Positions 9,825-20,732 of a stretch of 64,000 bases of DNA are shown in pieces. This DNA is from CAIYRG01 sp964494505. Its GTDB lineage: Bacteria; Pseudomonadota; Alphaproteobacteria; Micropepsales; Micropepsaceae. The DNA lies in contig CAZBRO010000017.1 of assembly GCA_964494505.1 (NCBI GenBank), forward strand, positions 1-64,000, given 5' to 3'. Each line of letters starts with the position of its first letter. The first letter of the stretch is position 1. The notes beneath the pieces were generated by a model. That model was not told where the DNA came from. It saw nothing but the letters and a program-made list of their open reading frames with translations, and made no database searches. The position numbers and the translations under genes are program-made.

Positions 9825-12800
9825 CTAAAGAACGAAATCAGCGGCAACAAGCGAGGATGTGGCCGCGACATTCACGGTGAAATCCGCAACGCCGTCGCCA
9901 TCTACATCGGCGGTGACGACAACCGAGCCGCCCGACACGACCCAGCGCAACTCGCCCGGATGGAAATCGAATGCGGCATTTCCCATGTAGGTGAAGACCT
10001 GATTGCCGGTTTGCGAAATGTCGGCATCGATTGCCGAAACATCGATCTTGTCCGATTGCGCGTGGCTGAAATCGGCAATGATGTCTACCGATGCGCCGGC
10101 GGAATCGGAAACCGCCGAGAACATGAAACGGTCCGCGCCCGCCCCGCCCGTCTGCGTATCGGCGCCCGCCCCTGCGATCAGCGTATCGTTGCCGTCGCCT
10201 CCGAAAAGCTGATCGTCGCCGGCAAGCCCGGTCAATTTGTCGGCGCCCGCAGCGCCATCGAGCGTGTCATTGCCGGCGCCGCCCGTGATGAGATTCGCAA
10301 GCCCATTGCCGGTGCCGGCGAAATCACCCGAGCCCGTATAGGTAAGATTTTCGATGTTGGCGCCAAGGGTGTAGTTCCCGATGCTCACGCGCGCGATATC
10401 GGTGCCCGCGCTGCTGGCTTCGATGACGACTTCTCCGGCGCTGTCGATATTGTAGGTGTCGTTCCCGAGCCCGCCCGCAAGCGTGTCGTCGCCGGGACTC
10501 CCGCTCAGGGTGTCGTTGCCGTCGCCGCCGTCGAGGCTGTCCGCGCCGTTGCCGCCCACAAGCGAGTCATTGTCGCCACCGCCGAGGAGCGTGTCGCTGC
10601 CGTCGTTCCCGGTGAGCGTATCGTTTCCGGCAAGTCCGCTCAGCACATCGTTTCCCGCGCCGCCGGTAACGGCGTTAGCGAGCGTATTGCCCGTGCCGGC
10701 AAAATCGTCCGTACCCGTATAGGTGAGATTTTCCACGTTGGCCGCTAGCGTCAGCGCGGAGAGCGTGGTCAAGACCGTGTCGGTTCCCGCGCCGCTCGCC
10801 TCGACAACCTGGTCCCCGGCATTGTCGACGATATAGGTATCATTGCCGAGGCCGCCTGTGAGAATGTCCGCGCCCGCTCCGCCGTCCAGTGTGTCGTTGC
10901 CGTCGAGGCCGGAAAGAGTGTCCGCACCCACGCCGCCGGTGATGAGATTGGCGAGCGTATTGCCGGTCCCCGCAAAACCATCGCTGCCGGTGTAGGAAAG
11001 GTTCTCCACATTGGCCGCGAGAGTGAGTGCGGAGAGCGTGGTCAAGACCGTATCGGTTCCGGAACTCGCGGCTTCGGAAACCTGATCGCCGGGATTGTCC
11101 ACGACATAGGTGTCGTTGCCGGCACCGCCCGAGAGCGTGTCAGCTCCCGCGCCGCCGTCGAGCGTGTCGTTGCCGGCAAGCCCGGAGAGATTGTCGTTGC
11201 CGCCGCCGCCGACGATAAAATTGTTGAGCGTGTTGCCGGTGCCGGTAAAGGAGCCTGCGCCAACAAAGGTCAGATTCTCGACGTTGGTCCCAAGCGTGTA
11301 GGCGGCAAGGATTGTGATGACCGTGTCCGTGCCCTGGTTGGCAGCTTCCGTCACCACATCGGACCCGTTGTCGACGATATAGGTGTCGTTGCCTATGCCG
11401 CCCGCGAGCGAATCCGCACCGGCCCCGCCGTCCAGCGTGTCGTTGCCCGCACCCCCGGTCAGCGAATTGGCGCCGCTGCTGCCTTGCAGGCTGTCATCGA
11501 AAGCCGATCCGATCAGGCTCTCGATGTTCGCGAGAATGTCACCCTGGGCATCGCCGCCGCTCCCGAGCCCGGTCAGAAGGCTGACGCTGACGCCGGCCGA
11601 AGACGCCGCATAGGTCGCCGTGTCCGTGCCGCCACCGCCGTCGATGGTGTCCGCGCCATCGAGCCCGGCGATGATGTTGTTTCCGCCATTGCCGGCGATG
11701 ACATTTGCCGCCGCGTTGCCCGTAGCGTTGATGTTCGCAGCGCCCGTGAGCGTCAAATTCTCGACGTTCGCGCCGAGTGTATAGGCAATCGAGGACTGAA
11801 CCGTGTCCGTGCCCTCGCCGGAATTTTCCACCACGAGATCGCCGGCATTGTCGACGATGTAAAGGTCGTTTCCGGCGCCCCCGGCAAGCGTGTCGGCCCC
11901 GGCACCGCCGTTGAGTGTGTCATTGCCGCCGAGTGCGGCGATGCTGTCATTGCCGGCATTGCCGCTGATACTGTCTTCCTCGCCGGTCGGGAAAGGCTGT
12001 CCGGCAACGGTCTTGCTGCCGCTGATCGTATCGGCGCCCGTACCGCCCCCAATGGTCACACCGGGAAGATTGGTGACGGCAATCGTGACGCCTTGCGCGG
12101 TGTCGTGGACGCCGTCATTTGCGTGCAAGGTGAGGAGGTACTGATTGTCGCCATTGGCATCCAGCGGCGCATCGAAATCCGGGGAGGCGAGAAAACGCAC
12201 GGCCCCGGTGACCGAATCGATAGAGAAGAGCGCCGCATCCGTGCCGGAAAGCGAGAAGGCAATGGTGCCGACGGTATCGGGATCGGTAGCGGCCGCGGTG
12301 TAGACGATGGACGATGCCGGCGTGTTCTCCGCTTCTGTGGCCGAAACAGCCGACGTAATGGTGGGCGCGACATCGTTGGCGTCGGTGACGCCGATGGTGA
12401 AATTCTGCGTCGCAGTCAGCGTGCCGTCGGAGACTTGCACGACGATCTGATGGGCATGCGCGCTTTCGTAGTCGATAAGCGCGCCATTGGCCACCGTGAC
12501 CGCGCCGGTGACGGAATCGATGGCAAAGCGTCCACCGGCATCGTTGAGAAGCTGATAGGAAAGCGCCGGCCCATCCACATCGGTGGAGGCGGCCGTGATG
12601 CCGGCGGACGTACCAAAGGCGGAACCTTCGACGACGCTGTTGGCGGTTGCATCGGCGTCTGTTGGCTGGGAGGGCGCATCGTCGGCGCCATCGATGGTGA
12701 CGGTGAGCGGGGCGGTCGAGACTCCGCCTTTCCCGTCGCTGATCGTGTAGCTGAACACGTCGCTCAAATGGGCGCCAATGTTGAGCGCCTCCACCGCCGG

Positions 12801-15800
12801 ATTGGCGTTGTCGAGCGTGTAGGCGTAGCTCCCGTCCGCATTCAGCAGAAGCGCGCCATAGCTGCCCGAAACGGCCGTCGCCACGCCCGAAGACAGCGGG
12901 CCGCCGAGCGCACCCGCTGCAACGCCCTGCACGGCAAGCGTATCGCCCGCGTCGGGATCGCTGTCATTCGCGAGCACATTGCCGGACGGATCGCTCCCCG
13001 GCGTGGCGTTGTTCACGCCGCCCGCTTCGAGCGCGGTCGCGCTGTCCGCGCTGGCGACAGGCGCACGATTGAGCAGCAAGGTCACGTCGTTGCCGGATGC
13101 ATTCGCCTGGTTGCCCGCGGCGTCGGCAATCGCGAGCGAGGAATGAATGGTGCCGGAGACGAGATTCGTCAGGTCGACGGAATAGGTCCCGTCGGCCGCG
13201 ATGCCGGCGACCTGAACTCTGTCGCTGCCGTCGGTGAAGGTTGCAATTGCCGTTGCGTCGGAATCCAGTCCAGCGACCGCAAATGAAACGGACGGGGCCT
13301 CGGTGCTGTCGATGATATGATCGGCAGTGTCGTTGACGCTGAGCGTTGCCGCGGGATTGGCGTCCGCGGTGGTGTCGAGCACGACATNNNNNNNNNNNNN
13401 NNNNNNNNNNNNNNNNNNNNNNNNNNNNNNNNNNNNNNNNNNNNNNNNNNNNNNNNNNNNNNNNNNNNNNNNNNNNNNNNNNNNNNNGCGAGGAATGGAT
13501 GACGCCGTTGGTGAGGCTGGCAAGATTGACGGCGTAAAGCCCGTTCGCGGCAATCGAACTCACCTGGACGCTGTTGGTCCCGTCGCTGAAAATCGCCGTC
13601 GCGGTGGCGTCAGGGTCCAATCCTGCAACGGTGAACGACACCGATCCCGCTTCCACGGCATTGATAAGATGGTCGGCGGTATCATTGACGCTGAGCGTTG
13701 CCGCGGGATTGGCGTCCGCGGTGGTGTCGAGCACGACATTGTTGCCGGCCACATTGGCCTGATTGCCCGCGCCGTCGGTTATCGCGAGCGAGGAATGGAT
13801 GACGCCGTTGGTGAGGCTGGCAAGATTGACGGCGTAAAGCCCATTAGCGGCAATCGAACTCACCTGGACGCTGTTGGTCCCGTCGGTGAAAATCGCCGTT
13901 GCGGTGGCGTCGGAATCCAATCCTGCAACCGTGAACGACACCGTTCCTGCTTCCGCGGCATTGATGATATGATCGGCGGTGTCGTTGACACTGAGCGTTG
14001 CCGCAGGATTGGCGTCGGCCGTGGTGTCGAGCACCACATCGTTGCCCGCCACATTGGCCTGATTGCCGGCGCGATCGGCAATCGCGAGCCGGGAATGAAT
14101 GACGCCGTTGGTGAGGCTGGCAAGATTGACGGCGTAAAGCCCATTCGCGGCAATCGAACTCACCTGGACGCTGTTGGTCCCGTCGGTGAAAATCGCCGTC
14201 GCGGTGGCGTCAGTGTCCAATCCCGCAACGGTGAACGACACCGATCCCGCTTCCGCGGCATTGATGAGATGATCGGCGGTGTCGGCGACGGATAAACCGG
14301 CTGCCGGCGCCGAATCCGCCGTGGTGTCAACGGTCAAGACAAGCGCCGGGAAGACCAATCCGATGTGGCCCGAACCGTCGGTTGCGGCCGCAGTGAAGCT
14401 GTGGACTCCGTCGGCGAGAATGCCGGTCTGGTAGCTCCAGGCGCCCGCGCTGTTCGCCGCCGCCGTGCCGATCAGGTTCGCTCCGTCGAAAATATCGATG
14501 CTGGAGAAGGCCCCACCCGTGCCGGAGAGAAGCAGATCGTTGTCGTTGGTGATGTTGTCGCCCGGGACTCCACTGTCAGCGGAAAACCCGGTAATCGCCG
14601 GAGTCACCGCGAGGGCGGGAGTGATCCCGAGCACATCGGAAAAGGACAGCGACTCGATGCCTGCAATCGTATCGGCGCCGTCGGGCCAACCGTCGCGGAT
14701 GTCTTTGACGGAATACGTGTCCGCTCCCATCTGGGCGACCTGGTAGGTGGCCCAGGATGCGGAGAAGACGGCCGTGTCGTTTCCCGACGCTCCGTCCAGG
14801 GAATCGTTGCCCGATCCGCCGATGATCACATCATTGCCGCTGCCGCCGTTCAGCGCGTCGTTCCCTCCATTGCCGATCAGTGTGTCGTTTGTCCCCGCCC
14901 CCGTGAGCGTATCGCCAAAGGAGGATCCCAGCGCCTTCTCGATGCCGCTGAAGGTATCCGTACCGCCAAAACCGTTGCTGCCGCTGCCGGACAGGAAACT
15001 GATGCTCACAGCGCCATTGGCGGCGGAGTAATCGAGCACATCGTTGCCCGTGCCGCCGGAAATGCTGTGATTGCCCGCGCCGCCGGTGAAAATGTCGTCC
15101 AGATGCGTGCCGGAGATGACGGCGTGGCTCGTGTCGAGCCCTATCGTATGCGTGACGGCGTACTGGACCGCCTTGTTCGCCTGGATCAGACCGAATCCGG
15201 TCGCGTTATCGAACCCCGTGTCGAACCCGCTGGTGACGGCATTGTCCATGTCGGTTGCGGAATCCTCGAGCAGGTTGAGGATGTCCGCCTTGTTGAGCGC
15301 GCCATTGGCTTGCAGCATGAGCGCCGCAACCGCCGCGGCGTCAGGTGCAGCCGCCGAGGTGCCGTAGAAATTGGGCTTGCCGTCGGCGTCTGAGTCAGAA
15401 CCGAAGAAGCTCGTGTCGCCGCCATCGGGCGCAACGATCTGCGGCGTTTGCCTGATGTCGGGCGTCCCCAGCGCATTGCCCGCCGTATCGAACAGAATGG
15501 TCGTCGGACCGTATGACGAATAATTTTCAGCCACCGGCGGGGAAACCCCGTAGGCCGGTGTCTGGTTGTAGGCCGCAGCGCCAACGGCGATGGCCCCGCT
15601 GGCGGCGGCATGGCCATAGACCGTTCCGTTGTTGGTGTTGAGGACGGAACCGCCAAGTGTCACGCCCGCGCCGTTGTCGAGCGCCATCAGCTTGAAATCG
15701 GTGGGCGCAGGACCGGCAAAGAGGCCGACCGCCAGATTGTCGGTGACGGCAAACGAGCTGCTGTTGGTGAACTGTAGAACCTCGACCGGATCGCCGCTCG

Positions 15801-17061
15801 CGATATTGTCCGAGATCGATTCCCCGACAACGGTGGTTTTTGCGGAATTGTAGAGAAACAGATCGACGTCGCTTTGAGATCCGACCGTGCCATCGACCGA
15901 AAGGGCGGGCTGATTCCATTCGAGGACGAACGTCACGGTCGCGTGCCCGGGAATCGTGACCGGAAGAAATTGCTTGCCGGTGGCGCCATTGGTGAGCTTC
16001 GCCATCGTCTCGGTATAGGTGTTGGGAGATGTCCCGAAGGTGCCGGTCACGCCGCTCGAAACAAACCCTGCCTCGAAGCCGTTATGGCCGTCGTTCCCGG
16101 CCGCTGAGAAATACACGGCTCCGTTCGCCACCACCTGATTGATGGCCTGCGCGACCGGCCCGTCCTGATAGGCAGTCTCGGCGAAATAGGTCACATCGTC
16201 GGCAATCACCCGGGCCCCGGCATTGAAGAGCGCGATGATGTTGCTGGCGAAGCTCGCCATACCGGTGAAGGCGGTGGCGAATTCAATGGAGGCCCCCGGC
16301 GCGATGTCATGCGCCAGTTCGGCCATGCCTCGGCCTTCATCGGTGCCGCCGCTGGGGAGATCCTGATAGATCGTGGTGTTGGCGGGCAGGTCGCCGTTGG
16401 CGATCCCCGTCGCCATTCCTCCGAGATTGTTGAAGGAATCCGAGAGGATGCCGATTTTGATGCCGCTGCCGTCGACGCCATAGGCCGAGCGGGCGGCATC
16501 GGCCAGCATCGCATGATCGCCCTGGTTCATCGCCGTGCCGGCGCCCGACACATATCCCGATTCGCGCGCGAAGGAGAGATCGGCGACGGTGACGAGTTCG
16601 GACAATCTGCCGATCGGGAGAAGACCCGAGGCCATGGAGCCGAACGATGCGCCCTCCTGTAGTCCAATTGCCTGCAAGGCGGCGAGCAGGGCCGCGCCGT
16701 TACTGTCCTTGGCGGTCGCATCGATGGTGACATAGCCGGCTGCCCCATCCACGGCGCCGGAGAGGGATTCGACGGTCGAGGTGAAGGGCGTGAGCAGCCC
16801 CGCATCGGGCGTCTCGCCCAGATAGAGCGCGGCAAGCTGCGAATCCAGAACCTGGAGCGAGCCGGATTTCATGGCCTGGAAGGCGGCCGAAATGGCAGCG
16901 CTTTGCGCGGCGCTCGCCGCCGCCATTTGCGCAGCGGTTTCGGCGATCAATTGCGCGCTTGCCGCCAGCGCATTGCCGAGCAGCATCGACGCGTCGGAGT
17001 CCGCATCCGGCCCATAGCCGGGTTCGGATGTGTCCTCGGTATCCGACGTCGGTGTCGTCAT
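9825..17061 (-). CDS. Giant S8/S53-like subtilase with Ig-like, VCBS/cadherin and RTX repeats (type I secretion substrate), interrupted by assembly gap
   Basis: At least about 2394 residues if the gap is counted at its minimum. No classical signal peptide. Order from the N-terminus: Ala-rich helix (26-65); subtilase-fold domain with ILSDSF (Asp208), DEGRGMAELAHD (Glu242, His251, Asp252) and GTSAAAP (Ser569); a first RTX block of GGxGxDxLx nonapeptides; then 100-residue Ig-like repeats in tandem. After the gap come a VCBS-like domain, two cadherin-like domains, and a long RTX region whose blocks alternate with beta segments (TYIVDN..D.V.E...GTDTV). The end, DFTVNVAATSSLVAADFVL, looks like a type I secretion signal. 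The acidic pattern fits the S53-like subtilase subgroup as well as S8. RTX repeats bind calcium and fold outside the cell. No ABC/MFP exporter genes are in the window. The halves are in different frames only because of the arbitrary 100-N gap. Confidence 0.85.
13090..14335. repeat. 300-bp tandem repeats encoding 100-residue Ig-like domains
   Basis: Near-identical segments recur exactly 300 bp apart, for example the gacgccgttggtgaggctgg blocks starting at 13501, 13801 and 14101. A more diverged copy lies left of the gap, near 13150. Each unit encodes a domain with DTADHxINAAEAGxVSF and ANGLYAVNLASLTNGVIHS. Differences between copies are mostly single bases, pointing to recent expansion or gene conversion. 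Confidence 0.9.
13388..13487. other. Assembly gap (100 N) inside the tandem repeat
   Basis: Exactly 100 N. Aligning both edges to the neighbouring 300-bp copy shows that 48 bp of one unit is missing, so the true gap should be 48 + 300k bp. That length is a multiple of three and restores one continuous reading frame across the gene. Confidence 0.95.
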
Positions 17062-17652
17062 GGAATCATCTTCGTGAAACGTCTCTCACTACGCGCCGGC
17101 CGAGACGGCCAGCCATCCAATGCCTAACCCAAAGAGATCGCCCCACCAAACCAATCCGCCTACAACCGAATGATAACACGGTCAAATCCGGGGGCGGGCC
17201 GGAAAACCATTTACGCTTAACGGTCTCTGATCATTTAATCCAACTTCGCCCGGAATCGCGTAGAGGGCTGCGTGGCACTCCGCTCCCATTGTCCAGACTC
17301 GTACGATCGGCAAGCGGGATTCCGGCCCAGACGAAGGTTAGTACTGCAGCCTTCGGACGTGTGGTCGGACACGCTAAGCGCTCGCGAACTTTCGGGTTTT
17401 CAACACACAGGGCCCCGCTTGAACTGTGCACAAAATGAGCATTGGAGGCGACATAATTGAGCAGGTGCAAGAAAGTCACACGAATGTCAGATTTCATCTA
17501 ACAGTTAAAATACCTCCTTTCGCGGATGCGAACTTCGCAGATAGCCTTGTGTTAATTCGGTCGTCTCGCGAGGGGGGTCGAAGCCCCTCAAGGGATGACT
17601 TGCTGCGAGCCCATACCGGGCTCGACGGCAATCCTTTGAAAGGGGGTCTCCC
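17062..17652. other. 591-bp divergent intergenic region with hairpins before the TonB receptor
   Basis: This separates the RTX gene (minus) from the receptor gene (plus) and should hold both promoters. No convincing long ORF. Two perfect or near-perfect stem-loops lie close to the receptor start: gagggg...cccctc around 17570-17589, and cgagccc (17606-17612) with gggctcg (17618-17624). The stretch around 17430-17560 is visibly more AT-rich, as expected for promoters. No recognised riboswitch or operator. Confidence 0.45.
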
Positions 17653-20600
17653 GTGATTCAGCACAATGAACGTGGATTTAGGGCTGCACTCATGCTCGGC
17701 AGCGCCGGAGCTGCCGTCATCGCGATGACGGGCTCTGCCGCCGCACAGATGGCGGCGCCTGAAACAGTTACCATCACCGGTTCGCGACTGCCGGTGCAGG
17801 GTTTGGTGGCGGCTTCGCCTGTCGCGGTGGTGAACAATGAAGACGTTAAGATCAACGGCACGATCAATGTCGAGAATCTTCTTTCCAACCTGCCGCAAGC
17901 CTTTGCCTCGCAGGGCGGCGCGATCTCGAACGGATCGAGCGGCACGGCCACGGTCAATCTGCGCAATCTTGGCGCCAACCGCACATTGGTGCTGATCGAC
18001 GGCAAGCGGCTGCAGCCCGGCGATCCCAACACGGTCGGTCCCGACACAGCCGCACCGGACATCAACAACATTCCCGCCGCCTTGATCGATCATATCGAAG
18101 TGCTGACCGGCGGCGCCTCGGCGGTGTACGGGTCGGACGCCATCGCGGGCGTCGTAAACTTCGTGATGCGCAAGGACTTCGAGGGCGTGGAGTTCGACGG
18201 CACCTGGAGCGCGGGGCAGCATAACAACGACAACTCTGTGGCCCGCGACACCATCGCCGCCAGCGCCCAGGGCTTTCCGCAGGCGCCCAACAGCGTCTTC
18301 GACGGCCGCAATATCGACATCACCGGCATCATCGGTACGAACAGCCAGAACGGCAAAGGCAACATCACGGCCTATCTCGGGTTTCGCAACACCCAGCCCG
18401 TTCTTCAGTCGCAGCGCGATTTCTCCGCCTGCTCGGAAGCGACCGATTTCGCGGGCGGCTTCTTCTGCGTTGGATCGAGCAATGCCGCGGTCGGCCGTCT
18501 CTCGCCGCAGCAAAATCCGGCCAATCCGAACAACGGTTTGGCCTTCCGCACCAATACCAACGGCACCATCACCCCATATTCGAGCGCGCGCGATGCCTTC
18601 AATTTCGCGCCATACAATTATCTGCAGCGTCCCGACGAGCGCTATCAGGCGGGAGCCTTCGGCCATTACGAAGTCACGCCGATGTTCGACTTCTTCACGT
18701 CGGTGATGTTCATGGACGATCATACGGTGGCGCAGATCGCGCCATCGGGTCTGTTCCGCGGCGCCGGCAAGGATGTGGGCCTCTACGACATCAATTGCGA
18801 CAATCCGCTGCTGACTCCTTCGGCCTTAACCACGCTCTGTACGGGTCTCGGGCCAACCGACAATGCGCGCGTGGATATCGGCCGGCGCTTCGTCGAAGCC
18901 GGTCCGCGGCGAGATGACCTCCGGCACACCGCCTACCGGATGATCGTCGGGGTGCAGGGGCAGATCACCAGCAACTGGAGCTATGAGCTGTTCGCTCAAT
19001 ACGGCACGACCGTCTACCAGGAGGAATATCTCAACGACGCGTCGGTCCGGAACATCGCCAACGCTCTGCAAGTGGTGAACTCCGGCGGGACGCCGACCTG
19101 CAAAGCGGCCCTGCCGGGAGGCAACGATCCCAATTGCGTGCCGCTGGACATTTTTACCCTCGGCCATCTCACGCCGGCCATGATCTCGTATATCTCCACG
19201 CCTGGGTTCAAGGAGGGCGACAACACCGAACAGACCGTCGGCTTCAACATCACCGGCGATCTCGGCGACATGTTCAAGAGCGCAATGGCGATGAATCCGA
19301 TCAGCGTCGCGCTCGGCGCCGATTACATGCGCGACCACCTCGCCCTGCGCGTCGATCAGGAATTCGCCAGCGGCGATCTGGCGGGCCAGGGCGGTCCTAC
19401 GCCATCGGTCGAAGGCGCCTATGACGTAAAGGAATACTACGGCGAAATCGGCATTCCGCTGATCGAAGGCCGCCCATTTTTTGAAAGCCTGCGCCTTGAC
19501 GGCGGCGCGCGCTACTCCGACTACACCCAGGCCGGAACCGTGTGGAGCTGGAAGATCGACGCAGAATGGGCGCCGACGATGGACTTCAAGTTGCGCGGCA
19601 GCCTGCAGCGGGCCGTTCGCGCGCCAAATGTGATCGAGCTGTTCCAGCCGAACTCGGTCGGCCTGTGGGGAGGCACCGATCCTTGTGCGGGCAGCGCTCC
19701 TTCGCTCACCGCCTCGCAATGCGCGCTTACCGGCGTATCGTCCGCGCAATACGGACATATCGATCAGTGCCCCGCCGCGCAGTGCAGCGCCTTGTTCGGC
19801 GGCAATCTCGCGCTCAAGCCGGAAGACGCGGACAGCAAGACGGCGGGCGTCGTCCTGACTCCGTCATTCTTCGAGAACTTCACCGCCACGATCGACTATT
19901 TCAACATCAAGGTGAATGGCCTGATCGCGACGCTGCCGCAGTCCGACGTGCTCACCGGCTGCGCCACCGGGGTCAATCCCGGCGCATGCGCTCTCATCCA
20001 TCGCACGCCAGGAACCGGTTCCATATTCGGCCTGTTCGGCTATGTCAGTTCTCAGAACATCAACACCGGCTTCCTCAGCACCAACGGTGTGGACATCGCG
20101 GCGAATTACCGCCGCAGCCTGGACGATTTCGGCTTCATGAATGCGGGCGCGATTTCGCTCAGCCTGAACGGCACCTGGATCGATACCTACAAGCAGCAAA
20201 ACGCGCCGGGCGAACATGTGTACGACTGTGCCGGACTGTTCGGCCTGACCTGCACAACCGGCAATGCCTCCGCGCCAATTCCCACTTGGCGGCATACGCT
20301 CCGCGTCACATGGGATGCGCCTTTTGACGCCAGCTTTTCGGTCACATGGCGCCATCTCAGCTCCGTCAAATTCGACGGCAACACCAACGATCCGGTTCTT
20401 GACGCACCGTGCGGCGCCCCCTGCGGCGACCTGTCGGATGCGATAATCCCCTCTTACGATTATTTCGACCTCGCCGCGCGCTGGACGCTGCGCCCGGGCG
20501 TCGATCTGCATTTCGGGGTCAACAATCTGTTCGACAAGGATCCGCCGCTGATCGACACCAGCAATCTCGGGATTTCTGGACCGCCCTACGGCAACGCCAA

Positions 20601-20667
20601 CACCTTCCCGCAAACCTACGATTCGCTCGGCCGCGTGTTCTTCGTCAATGTCACGCTGAAGTACTGA
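17653..20667 (+). CDS. TonB-dependent outer membrane receptor
   Basis: 1004 residues, GTG start with a strong aaaggggg ribosome site. Signal peptide (about 1-32, ending AAAQ), then ETVTITGSRLP, a TonB-box-like and plug entry sequence. The plug domain (about 45-175) has NLRNLGANRTLVLIDGKRL and the hallmark GGASAVYGSDAIAGVVNFVMR. The rest is a large 22-strand barrel with long extracellular loops, several carrying cysteine pairs, ending in an aromatic C-terminal strand (FFVNVTLKY). It imports an unknown ligand using TonB energy. A strong terminator follows at 20688; the next two genes (sulfotransferase, 2OG oxygenase) are a recurring neighbourhood for this receptor type in alphaproteobacteria, so ligand or receptor modification is a plausible link. 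Confidence 0.92.
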   Translation: MIQHNERGFRAALMLGSAGAAVIAMTGSAAAQMAAPETVTITGSRLPVQGLVAASPVAVVNNEDVKINGTINVENLLSNLPQAFASQGGAISNGSSGTATVNLRNLGANRTLVLIDGKRLQPGDPNTVGPDTAAPDINNIPAALIDHIEVLTGGASAVYGSDAIAGVVNFVMRKDFEGVEFDGTWSAGQHNNDNSVARDTIAASAQGFPQAPNSVFDGRNIDITGIIGTNSQNGKGNITAYLGFRNTQPVLQSQRDFSACSEATDFAGGFFCVGSSNAAVGRLSPQQNPANPNNGLAFRTNTNGTITPYSSARDAFNFAPYNYLQRPDERYQAGAFGHYEVTPMFDFFTSVMFMDDHTVAQIAPSGLFRGAGKDVGLYDINCDNPLLTPSALTTLCTGLGPTDNARVDIGRRFVEAGPRRDDLRHTAYRMIVGVQGQITSNWSYELFAQYGTTVYQEEYLNDASVRNIANALQVVNSGGTPTCKAALPGGNDPNCVPLDIFTLGHLTPAMISYISTPGFKEGDNTEQTVGFNITGDLGDMFKSAMAMNPISVALGADYMRDHLALRVDQEFASGDLAGQGGPTPSVEGAYDVKEYYGEIGIPLIEGRPFFESLRLDGGARYSDYTQAGTVWSWKIDAEWAPTMDFKLRGSLQRAVRAPNVIELFQPNSVGLWGGTDPCAGSAPSLTASQCALTGVSSAQYGHIDQCPAAQCSALFGGNLALKPEDADSKTAGVVLTPSFFENFTATIDYFNIKVNGLIATLPQSDVLTGCATGVNPGACALIHRTPGTGSIFGLFGYVSSQNINTGFLSTNGVDIAANYRRSLDDFGFMNAGAISLSLNGTWIDTYKQQNAPGEHVYDCAGLFGLTCTTGNASAPIPTWRHTLRVTWDAPFDASFSVTWRHLSSVKFDGNTNDPVLDAPCGAPCGDLSDAIIPSYDYFDLAARWTLRPGVDLHFGVNNLFDKDPPLIDTSNLGISGPPYGNANTFPQTYDSLGRVFFVNVTLKY

Positions 20668-20687
20668 TAATCTCTCCAGGCGCACAG

Positions 20688-20723
20688 AGGCGGCGGTCGA
20701 CAGGACCGCCGCCTTTTGCTTTT
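20688..20723 (+). terminator. Rho-independent terminator after the TonB receptor gene
   Basis: Perfect 11-bp GC-rich stem, aggcggcggtc (20688-20698) with gaccgccgcct (20704-20714), 5-base loop gacag, followed by ttttgctttt. It lies 20 bp after the receptor stop and ends 9 bp before the next start codon. Confidence 0.92.
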
Positions 20724-20732
20724 GTTACACCC

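Noticed and set aside
12964..13553. Two separate RTX genes or a frameshift in the RTX gene
   Set aside because: The frame change is exactly at the 100-N placeholder gap; the predicted 48 + 300k length restores one frame.
13090..14335. CRISPR array
   Set aside because: The 300-bp period is coding and in frame, the repeats are contiguous without unique spacers, and they encode Ig-like domains.
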